Below, in pieces: positions 55,543 to 64,000 of a stretch of DNA of 64,000 nt. How positions within the stretch are numbered: position 1 is the first letter of the stretch; every line of letters starts with the position of its first letter. A program made the position numbers and the translations under genes. The notes under the pieces were generated by a model that saw only the letters and a list, made by a program, of their open reading frames with translations, made no database searches and had not been told where the DNA came from. The DNA comes from Ceriagrion tenellum (Eukaryota > Arthropoda > Insecta > Odonata > Coenagrionidae): positions 59,728,964 through 59,792,963 of the forward strand of contig OY720637.1 in NCBI GenBank assembly GCA_963169105.1. Direction: 5' to 3'.

Positions 55543-55655
55543 GGGCTTGGGTAATGTAGTAGTCTCTTCTCATCGGTCTAACAAGGTAAAAATCCTTGGT
55601 TCGAGTCTCAATTCAGGTACTCTTTCATCTCGTGGCATTTTCAGCCTAATCGTTG
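55543..55655 (+). repeat. tRNA-derived SINE head
   Basis: TTGGGTAATGTAGTAG (A-box region, 55548-55562) and GGTTCGAGTCTC (B box, 55598-55609), 36 bases apart. The body then reads AATTCAGGTACTCTTTCATCTC. Not a working tRNA. Confidence 0.65.
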
Positions 55656-56334
55656 TCGTAACTCAAAAGAGATGAAAGCCGTCTCACGCGTGAAGTTATG
55701 CAAAAATTATTTTTAAAGCATCCTTCAGGAAAGAAGTTGTGATTGATGAAGTAGCCTCAGATTTACAAACGACCCTGCCTTTTATATTCTTTCCTTCGCT
55801 TTTCGAGTGATTTTCTTCGTGCGTTTTACGGGAAATAAATTAAGTCACGATCGCGTGTCGCTTTGCCGAACAAAATAAACGACGATCTCTAAGAAAACAC
55901 AGCTCGTCGGAAAGAAAAGGTCGCGAAGTTTAATGCCCTCCCGCGCACCTCTTTTATGCTCTCCACTGGAAAGCACACGAGTGGGTCGCAAGTTCTCCCC
56001 CATCCTCGTTGAAGCCACTTAGTAAACTCATCTCTACGCGAAACTTCTTCACACAACCTGTCGGTTTCTCGGTGGTGTGCTAACAGTCGTGACAAATGCT
56101 CTTACTCACTCGGGTCCAAAATTTGACTCACGCCAACTCCCGGGGCTCTCTTGTTTTCCTTCGAAGATGCGAGACCTTGGTCTTTTCTCCGATTTTTTTA
56201 CATAAAAAACGTAGGTTGTATAATTAAAGCATAGTGGAAAGAAAAGCAGAAGGCACTTTTTTCACAGGGAGTGCCGAGTTTTGAGATTAGCCCTGCAGGA
56301 AGGGAATGGCTAGCCTTTATGTTATATATTATTT

Positions 56335-56685
56335 TTGCCTGGGATGGAAACTTGTCGAAAAGAGAAAAAAATCTTACGGCCGCACCTGGCCCTCACGCTG
56401 TCTGCTCTGAAGGGAAAGCTGATGTCTAGAGCGTCTTGGGTTCGACCAGAGTTGGGGACCTACCTGGGTTTCACGTCAGAAGAGGCCTACCTTTATAAAG
56501 AGATGAAGATAAGTGAGGGTAACGAAGGGACTGGAAGGGAAAACCCTAACTCTCTTAGATCGAAGATTGTTGGCCAGATGCTTTTTTGGGCAACACATCA
56601 CTCCAAAAGACATGTCGTGTCAATTTCTGATTGCGGGGAACAACAGACATTGTATCGTGTACCGCGCGACATTCTGCCTCAATAG
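56335..56685 (+). CDS. Hypothetical 116-codon open frame
   Basis: ATG frame of 116 codons, closed by tandem TAG codons. Mixed-composition hydrophilic product (GLEGKTLTLL lies in an overlapping frame; this frame gives ETCRKEKKILRPHLALTL and later SKIVGQMLFWATHHSKR). No domain, signal or membrane segment. The context is unremarkable, so chance is likely. Confidence 0.15.
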   Translation: MPGMETCRKEKKILRPHLALTLSALKGKLMSRASWVRPELGTYLGFTSEEAYLYKEMKISEGNEGTGRENPNSLRSKIVGQMLFWATHHSKRHVVSISDCGEQQTLYRVPRDILPQ

Positions 56686-57789
56686 TAGCGGGTTACTCTG
56701 TCTGAAAAATATTTTCTGGAGGCGATTTCCATTGATTTCATTGTTTATCTCATATTAGTGAAGGGTATGATATCGTGTCTTCGTAAATGCCAAGGAGCTT
56801 ATTTTGTGGATGTATCTTGGAAAGCTTTGGTAAATTAATTTCTTCACTCGTGAGGATGGAGATCATTGAAGCCATATCCACAAAATTTTATGTGTAAAAT
56901 TTAGCGTTTTAGCTCGAAAAAAGATCAGCAGAAACACTAAAATTGCCTCGGTTTCTTAAACGTTGGCCAAGTGGTATAAAAATCAACTTATAACAGTTTT
57001 CATGACGAAAAGGTATGAAGAAATACAACTTGCAATATACAATGCCGATCTAACTGAGCACTTAAAATGAGGGAACACCGAATCTGCGAGCGAAAGGTCC
57101 TACATACCTAAGGAAACGTTTTTGACAGTTGTTTTGTTTTTAGAAATAAGTAGGGGATTGAGAAATCACTTGCATTCGGTTTATGAGTCTTCTGATTGCT
57201 ATATCTAATGCGGTAGCATTGGCCGGCAGTGATAGATTATGAAATATACGCCTGAACTGATTGCAATCAGTGATGTTCATGATTGCAGCCCTTGAATTGT
57301 AAACTAGTAATTCCGTCTAAGATTTTCATCGTTGCGTTGAGAAGCAATAGGTATGGAGACTTAAACGCGCGATCGCCTTTGAAATGGCCAAATAGGATGA
57401 GGGAAATAATTGGCTTTGGAGTTATAAAATACGTACTGATATATTGGAAAGGGGTCAATTTTATGATTTTGTATATTAAAATATATATATTGTCATATCG
57501 GTCGACATATTTTAAAACTGACATTGCTACATGAATTGTGCTATCATCCTTAGAACCACATTAAAATAGTAATGGAAGCATGAATAAAATGGATCTCCCA
57601 GATAAAATGCTACCATTGATGAGGGACATCAATTCACGTACGACACATCATCTAAGATTCCTGGGTTCCTTAGGACTAGCCAACAACTAAAAATAAAGTT
57701 GAAACTTTCCTCCCCATTCTTTTCCTTCCATTAGAGCGGGAAGGAATATTAAAGCTTTTAATGAAAACGATTTACAAGAAGCGAAAAGT

Positions 57790-57965
57790 GTTGGGAAATG
57801 GAATAAAAATAAAATATAGGCAGCTTATTACCCATTTTTAATGCTATTAGCGAATTACTGCCGTAACTGAAGTCAAAATGCGGTAGTTCCTTTCAAAAGG
57901 CGCTGCAGTCGGTTACTATAGCGGGACAAATGTGGTTATAAAAAATATATAGTAATTTCGTGGAA
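57790..57965 (-). repeat. Family D block X, minus-strand fragment
   Basis: The complement contains AACCACATTTGTCC, CCGACTGCAGCGCC, GGAACTACCGCATTTTGACTTCAG and ATTCGCTAAT. These match 34055-34145 and 34725-34810. This is a third genomic copy of block X without block Y. Confidence 0.65.
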
Positions 57966-58089
57966 TATTAGTGGAATAATTTGTGGCGTAGGGAACATTT
58001 TTACCCTAATTTTGGCTTTCAATAGGTTACCCATATCATCATAGAAAGCCGTATCTTTTTAACTGAGTAAATAAAAATGTGTAACTTAG

Positions 58090-58685
58090 TATTTGACTTG
58101 ACTCACGTGGTCAAGCCGGGGCCACCTTACAGGAAAGAAGGTGGGGCACCGCCGCAGTACGGTCCGCTGGCCACGAAAGCAGTGGGTGCGGAAGGGGTGG
58201 TTGGAGGCGATGTTGTGACGTGGGAGGGGGGGGGGCAGATTTGAGATGGAGGCCTGGCTGGGGGAGGGGTGCGCACAATGGCCCCCGAACATTCGGGCTT
58301 TATTCCGCCGCCGCTCACAACCGGCAGAACGGGTATATACTACGACTACTACTCCTCTCGGACTCGAGGACCCATCCTCCACCCATCCTCCACCTGCACG
58401 CCACTCATCTCTTCCCTCCTCCGCAAGCGTTCACCCAAGCCTGAACTCTATTTTTTTCTCATGCCTCTCCCCCGGCGTGAAAAGAAGGACCCACGTAAGA
58501 AAAAAATCAAGGAATAAAAGGGTGGGGGACCACTCTTTTCCACGACTGGCTGATTCCCTTGTTCCTCCTCCTTTCCGCTTCTTCCTATTCCGGCGTTGAA
58601 GTCACCGCGAATTCCCCCTCCTCCTCCTCGTCCCAATCTCTTACACCTGATGGCGTTTCGACGATCCGTCGAACTTACCAGCGTA
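58090..58685. other. GC-rich island with strand-polar pyrimidines
   Basis: G-rich on the plus strand to 58270 (poly-G near 58227), then C/T-rich from 58350 to 58640. GGTATATACTACGAC at 58330 is a possible TATA word. Overlapping Pro/Ser/Arg-rich frames, none supported. Confidence 0.4.
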
Positions 58686-58689
58686 ACCA

Positions 58690-59925
58690 ACCTAAATGCA
58701 TTGCCAGTGCTTCAGAATGTACCTCGTTCAGACTACCATCGTATGGACCAACGGACGTGCAATTATAGTTTGAACGGAGTACAGCGTTACCCTCTCCCCC
58801 CTCACCATGGCATCGCGACGAACAATTTAAGAGCAAGCGAAAGAAATAAGAAATACGGTATTCCTATGGCGTTTTAGAGCTTTAGACATGTTTTCCTCAT
58901 GAAAATGACACTTTTCCATACTTATTCATGAAAGTAACAGCATCTGCTTCACCTTAATGATTGCCTTTCTTTCTTTTTCGTTACAAATTAGGTAAAAAAT
59001 TTCTCCAATGGCCTTAATTATTGGCGCCACTTTGTCAAAAGAAAGAGAAATAATATTTAGTTTAACGGAAACATCAGTGACCAACCACAGCCTCTCAACC
59101 AGAAAAACCCCTCTCTGGTGGTTCATTTCCTCGCCAGAGACCACTCACAGGCACACACACTCAACCCAAGAATGGGATCCTTCGCAGGGCTAACGAGAAC
59201 CCGTTAAGGATGCCTGGATTATAACCGCGAACACGCTATCTGTGAATGTTTACGGGGATATAAATGCCACGTCAGGGACAAACGCGGAGCAATTTTTTTC
59301 ATAATTTGCGACATTACGAGGCTGTAGAGTTTCCGTGAGTTCATTTTCGTTATTCATCATTGCCACTTTCTGGTCGCGATTCCAGCGCGATTACTGTAAA
59401 GTGGCAACGTTAGAAACTATGAATTACTATTGTAGGGACGTGCATTCCCATTATGAATTTAATATATTGTCGTAAAGGCCATAGTACATACGATAGCGGG
59501 GTGAACGGGGGATTATAGGCGTAACTTAGTGCTGTACTCTCCAGGCATTGCAACGATCTAGTGAGAAGGAAGTAAAAGAGAGTCTCAAGAAACATGTGAT
59601 GTTTTCCAGGCGTATACTGTTAGTGAACACTATTAGGGTTCCCCTCCGTATCAAACTCTGCATCGCACATAGGGATAATCGGTACTTATACATTAAAACG
59701 TCGGCAGAAATGTAGATTTTGAACCGGTGGAGAACCCTTGCAGTTCCACTAACAATAGAAAGTCGATCATGGTAGTCCCGGGTTTTGAATCTTCGCACCC
59801 ATTAGGATTTCTGCAATATCCGAAACGGATTCAAGAGCAAATGACACAACTCCCTGTCTACTGAACAAAATAGTATATTTGTCTTCTCCATTTTCGTTTG
59901 CCTCGTTTGATAGTGGTGCTTCGTA
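58690..59925. other. No gene recognised
   Basis: Mixed composition. A GGGTTTTGAATCTTCGC stretch at about 59778 is faintly B-box-like, but no A box was found. Confidence 0.35.
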
Positions 59926-59929
59926 TTTT

Positions 59930-60420
59930 TTTGCCCCCCCCCCCCTCCGCCCCGCGACGCCAAAGTTAACTACAAGTGATTAGCAGCACGTGGTACAGTC
60001 GCATGTGCGCGCATCTTTCCGCTGCGATTTTGGCTTGCCGCGCGCACGTAAGCCGGTCGTTACGTTGGTAGTGGAAACGGGGTACTTCTCCTTCCAGCTG
60101 GGTGACGCTCCCCCCCGTTCGCTTGTTTTTTTCCTTCTCTTTTTTTTTCGATTACTCTCCCCTCCGTTTTGTGCCCACGTCACTCCCCTCTATCTCCCCC
60201 TCCATCTCCTCACTTGTATACCTCGGGTCTTCACCGAAGCCACCTGCTCTCGTCTTCCATCGGTGCAACAGGTTCTCTGTCAGACCCACTCTTCCCCTCA
60301 AATCCTTCTCCACGCGTCGGAGTACCCTCCGCCCCACCTCCGCTAACTTCTCTACTCATCTCCCCCTCGATCGATCTCTTCAGCTGGTCAAGAGAAGAGG
60401 TCAGCTGGCTTTGAGAAACT
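59930..60420. other. GC-rich, pyrimidine-rich island
   Basis: A C-run at about 59935-59946 and strong C/T bias on the plus strand at 60100-60400. Frames of 61-118 codons on both strands are compositional. Ends six bases before MITE A. Confidence 0.4.
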
Positions 60421-60425
60421 AAGTC

Positions 60426-60993
60426 TTAAGGTAACTTGAGCGAAATATCGTCTCACCTAGAGATCAATGAATTTGATCTAATTTTAAAGACAAACATCTC
60501 ACTCTTAAAAAGATACCAAAACATCAGCCCCTGGAGACCGGACTACTTTCCGAGATATTTTCCAAAAAATTAATAGCCGATTTACATGGAAAATGGTTAT
60601 TCTATGCACTCCAGAGAGACCTAATTTATAAAATGAGGAATTTATAACTCCTAGATCTCGTCAAAAAAGTTAAAAGCGTGTAGTTTGCATGTTTTCTCAA
60701 CCATTTTTTAAATAAATCATATTGTCACCGCTGTAATTTTTTTCACAATTGTAAAAAAACTTTCGTCTTTTAGGAGTTTTTAACGTACCGCGTGAAAAAA
60801 ATGAGTCGAGTTAAAGACTTAAATAGATATTTTTGCTCAATTGCTTAGCATTTCAGTCACTTGAAAGTATATTATTACACCATTGATTATTCAATATTTA
60901 ATTCATGCTTCCTAAGGCTGCAGAAACTTAAACGTATAGTTCGAATATGGTCTCCATTATGACTAGGAAACTATTCCGCTCAAAATACTTTAA
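60426..60993 (+). mobile_element. MITE family A, full-length (568 bp)
   Basis: Begins TTAAGGTAACTTGAGCGAAATA. The complement of the end reads TTAAAGTATTTTGAGCGGAATA. TTAA lies at both borders (60426-60429, 60990-60993). Internal order matches 27254-27927 reversed. Contains AAAACTTTCG in the hinge near 60756. Non-coding. Confidence 0.85.
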
Positions 60994-61084
60994 ATACATT
61001 ATTGGCCGTTTTTGTTTCCACCAGCGATCCCTCGGCATCGCCGAATTTCTAGATGAGTCCTCTAGTTGAATGTTTGAGTAGGTA

Positions 61085-61165
61085 TATCCACAAAAAGAAG
61101 TTCTCCTTGGCTGGGAATCGAGCCACTGACCTTTCGTATTGTCTGAACGATTCGCAATACTCAGG
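61085..61165 (-). repeat. tRNA-like SINE head
   Basis: The complement reads CTGAGTATTGCGAATCG...GGCTCGATTCCCAGCC, with the B box at 61112-61123 and an A-box-like region at 61141-61163. The T-arm pairs poorly. Probable SINE. Confidence 0.45.
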
Positions 61166-61169
61166 CTTC

Positions 61170-61745
61170 CGAATTCTCAATTTTTGCAGAATTTTAGTGG
61201 ACCACTGTCGGCGCAAGCATTATCTAGACTTGAGGTTGGATTGTGATTAAAATTAAAAAAGTAAACCCACATGAAAGCAAGTATATCAAACTTGAGCTTA
61301 TTTTATTTTATATCAAATCATACCTTTCAGTTATTTTATAATGTGCGTACGATTTTTATCACAATGAGAGCAACTTAATGCAGGTATTTGGTGCTTTCTA
61401 ACAGACCGTTCGCTTTTCTCATTGAGAAATTAAATTGATGTGCGGTCATAGTGCTAATTTCACAAGGTTTGGATAAAATTTATTTCATTGTGATCTTAAA
61501 CTTTCATTTCTTTCTTGTGCACCTATACAGTGCAAAAGTTCTTTCGCCGATTCTTAAGTCTATTTGATTCGTTTAAATTGAACCATACCTCATCTAACGT
61601 AGAGTCTGTTCACATAATTGCCAGCTCCTGATTGTGATGGGTGGAACAAACGTCGCTTTAGAGAATAACTTATGAGATGTTGGAGGGAAGTTGGTAAGTA
61701 AATTCAGCAGGGTTTCTTTGCCGCGTCAGTCAATACAATAAACAT
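61170..61745. other. No gene recognised
   Basis: AT-rich, with no shared repeat seen. Confidence 0.4.
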
Positions 61746-61749
61746 GGTC

Positions 61750-62005
61750 TTTGGTCGTTCAATCCTAAGATTGGTTGACTGTGTGTGTATGGTGTTCCAT
61801 GTGGTCCTTTCCTCATCTACTCTTCTGAACACTTCATCATTTCTTATTTTTTCCGTCCATTTAATCTTCAGCATCCTCCTCCAGCACCAGATTTCGAAGG
61901 CTTCTAGTCAGTTCTGATCAGCTTTTCCAGTGGTCCATGCCTCCAATCCATAGAGTGCTAATGAACATAAACTGCGAATTAACAGTGTGACAATAATAAA
62001 AAAGA
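61750..62005 (-). pseudogene. RTE-like LINE fragment, subfamily 2
   Basis: On the minus strand: VTLLIRSLCSLALYGLEAWT, then LEAFEIWCWRRMLKIKWTEK, IRNDEVFRRVDEERTTW. This is the standard RTE-like 'SVALYGAETWT...FEMWCWRRM' region. It then jumps to the 3' terminal GTCAACCAATCTTAGGATTG at about 61763-61784, lacking the sequence between, so it is internally deleted as well as 5'-truncated. Confidence 0.8.
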
Positions 62006-62059
62006 GTATCAACAAAACAATGACAAAATAGCCCTGGTTTAAGGTGCCGTCAGGAGTTT

Positions 62060-62720
62060 TGATTATGTCAGATTGGAGAAGACGAAATCCGTCGCTGTTT
62101 GCGCGGCTTCGGGTCCAGACTGCTTGCGTCCCCTCCGTCTCGATTTCCTCCTTGCAAGCAAACCCCTTCCCTCTCCTCACCCCTTTTTTCCCTTTCGTTT
62201 GCTCGGATATCTTTTTAGCGTGGGCCGCCTCGTCGAGACAGATAGAGGAGAAGAAGTAGGGGGAGATGGCGGACGGAGGAGTCTGCGGGTTTTATAGACG
62301 GGGAGAAGGTCCTCCCCCACCGTCACGGCAAGATGAGCGCAGAGATTTTTCTCGGACGGGCAGGTGCACAGATCCACCACTACTGTATATCCAAAGGCTT
62401 CTACTCCTTCCCCTCCTGCCACAGAAGGGCTCGTGCTCCGCCATTATTACCATTAATGTGCGTTTTTTTCCTTCGCGTTTCCGTCTCGCCGCACATCTCA
62501 TTCCCTCCTCCCCGTACCGCTGTGGTAAGGCACGCATTGCTAAGCAAAGAGTCGAGATGAGTGTAGAAGGAGAGATGGAGAGACGTGGGGGGAGAGTGTG
62601 GGGGTAAAAAGACTTAATATTTTCCGCACGACGGGATTGACTTTTACGAATCGTTTCACGCACGCGGGGGCGTCGCCGCCGTTGCCGGACAATGGACTCC
62701 GGAGGACGCGACGCGTCTTC
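62060..62720. other. GC-rich island, possible promoter
   Basis: Starts C/T-rich, turns A/G-rich near 62230-62280, then is CpG-bearing. TTTTATAGACGGGG at 62290 is a weak TATA word on the plus strand. Holds most of the longest ATG frame in the window (62292-62999, minus). Confidence 0.35.
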
Positions 62721-62999
62721 TCTCTCCCCCTCGCTGCGACAAATGAAGTCCGTTTGACTCGCCGTAATCACTTCGTCGATGGTTCGATTTGAAATTTTCG
62801 GTGTCGACTGCATTAGCGCGGCGGGGCTGATGCTTTCATTGATGGACGAGGAGTTGTGTGCCGACGCGTGCGTGATCGCCTCCCTGGAAGGGATGAGAAG
62901 AGATCGCCGTGTCGACGCGGTGTATCGACATCTGAATTCCTTGTATATTATCGAGTGACGCAAAGTTGGTTGGTCGGAACAATGGGACCGAGGTTCCAT
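62292..62999 (-). CDS. Hypothetical 235-codon open frame in a GC island
   Basis: The longest ATG-to-stop frame present. The product is Arg/Ser-rich without recognisable domains (REAITHASAHNSSSINESI, then RRRRPRVRETIRKSQSR). GC-rich sequence has few stops, so length alone is weak support. The opposite strand also has long frames here. A real 5' exon or UTR of a neighbouring gene is possible. Confidence 0.18.
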   Translation of the reverse strand: MEPRSHCSDQPTLRHSIIYKEFRCRYTASTRRSLLIPSREAITHASAHNSSSINESISPAALMQSTPKISNRTIDEVITASQTDFICRSEGEREDASRPPESIVRQRRRRPRVRETIRKSQSRRAENIKSFYPHTLPPRLSISPSTLISTLCLAMRALPQRYGEEGMRCAARRKREGKKRTLMVIMAEHEPFCGRRGRSRSLWIYSSGGSVHLPVREKSLRSSCRDGGGGPSPRL

Positions 63000-64000
63000 T
63001 GTCGATTTCCGATCGGTTTTGGCTCGCTCATTACCTTAGTTGCGATTCAAGTAATGAAAAATTAGTCTTTTCTGCAAACTCCTTTTTCATCTGCATTTAT
63101 TATATGGCTGCCGCATTGTTAAATCCACTTCATACTCCGTTATTTGTTTTCAGTATCTCCATACCGAATTTCACATAAATTAAAATATAATTTTAAGCTT
63201 ACATAAAATAAACAGAATGGATCAATGTGGAGCTGCTGTCTGTTACACCTTCCTTGATAGAATGCGAATGTAGTTAAATGTTTTGGAACCCGTCGCCATT
63301 CTTTGCGGTAGGTTTTAGCTTTTAATTTAGTTTACGTCCAGCATACAGTTTAGTTTTTTCAATTTCCGCTTTGATACTCTTCTTCATAACCCTCTGCCCT
63401 TGGGTGTGATGTGTTAACGTATTTTGAGCGAGAAACGCATGGATTAGCATGAATTGTTTTGAAGACATAGGACTTAGATGGAAAATACGTGTAATGTATA
63501 GATGGAATATACGTGTAATGTAACGTATATATGCGGCGTAATGTAATGGACGGAACACAAAATGCAAGAATTTATGCTGCCGGAATACACGCAATTTTCT
63601 CGGGAAAACTGTTTGATTGAGTTTCAGTAATATTTAATGCAAAAATAAAGCTGTGGGTTTGCGTGGCATCCGAAATGAAACTCTCTCCTGCGTTCAGTTT
63701 GTGTTGACGGGCCATTGTTTTCGTAGATCATGGTCGTTTTGAGGACCATGAAGCGGATAAAAAGCCGTTTTCAAGTTCTTGGCCATGGCTTGATATGACG
63801 AATGATTCGTCGAATTCTAATGGTTCGTCAATGATCATTGATTGCGGATTATTACAGCCTTGTGTGGGACTGATGTGGTATGGAATGGTTCCCCAATTTT
63901 TTTTCTGTTTTAAAGCATTCTTATTCTACGTGCAGTAAAAACGTTTGCAGAATTTCTCTGTTTACAGAGACATTCAGTAAACTGTCATACGTCTGACAAG
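62725..64000. other. No gene recognised; small tandem duplication
   Basis: AT-rich after 63060. A 24-bp tandem duplication, GATGGAA(A/T)ATACGTGTAATG, occupies 63477-63524. No other structure was found up to the window end. Confidence 0.4.

Larger units (their letters stand above)
55660..58085. other. 2.4 kb with one hypothetical frame and a family D trace
   Basis: Otherwise ordinary. Holds the hypothetical frame at 56335-56685 and, at 57790-57965, a minus-strand family D block X fragment, both listed separately. Confidence 0.4.

Overview
The window looks like non-coding nuclear DNA of an animal, most likely an arthropod and probably an insect. It is AT-rich and has no intact long protein gene, no rRNA, no CRISPR array and no bacterial-type gene packing. 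It does hold decayed ends of several non-LTR retrotransposon copies, tRNA-derived SINE heads, TTAA-flanked MITE-like elements, fold-back elements, a short LTR element and satellite-like tandem arrays. Together these indicate an intergenic or long-intron stretch. I cannot fix the species from sequence alone.

Layout. 0.5-0.6 kb: SINE head; 0.7-1.35 kb: repeat F and an AT-rich 93-96 bp tandem array. 2.38-3.17 kb: a 17/34-bp satellite of about 45 monomers. 3.25-3.73 kb: GC-rich island. 3.85-4.56 kb: minus-strand RTE-like reverse transcriptase tail. 5.4-6.07 kb: TIR element. 6.8-9.5 kb: MITE families C, A and B plus a 120-bp tandem duplication. 10.3-11.8 kb: a promoter-like mini first exon, an RTE end and a GC-rich island. 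12.4-16.4 kb: two Jockey/CR1-like LINE tails, MITE A, a 190-bp duplication and a 254-bp CACTA-ended element. 18.6-22.5 kb: RTE end, MITE A twice, GC island, MITE B and C. 22.9-24.2 kb: a 165-189 bp tandem array rich in ATCGAT, followed by a candidate 104-nt exon. 25.0 kb: fold-back element. 26-28 kb: family D and a full MITE A. 28-32.5 kb: mostly unique. 32.9-33.2 kb: 112-123 bp array. 34.0-35.7 kb: X-Y-X' repeat and a TIR element invaded by a LINE. 37.2-37.5 kb: near-perfect 83-bp inverted repeat. 39-42.2 kb: GC island, LINE tail and two further large inverted repeats. 43.8-45.9 kb: duplication, LTR element and a perfect hairpin. 47.1 kb: perfect 34-bp palindrome. 52-55.6 kb: SINEs, MITE A and an RTE copy with a nested insertion. 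58-64 kb: three GC islands, a full MITE A and an RTE end.

The repeats record successive insertions: LINE inside TIR element, a 132-bp unit inside an RTE, and MITE A abutting MITE B at a shared TTAA. Four loci carry the pattern CTGAANATG...CGAAAC, or a close variant, which resembles the conserved core of hammerhead ribozymes known from Penelope-like elements; this is the most interesting lead. Host coding content is limited to a few low-confidence candidate exons, all on the plus strand.
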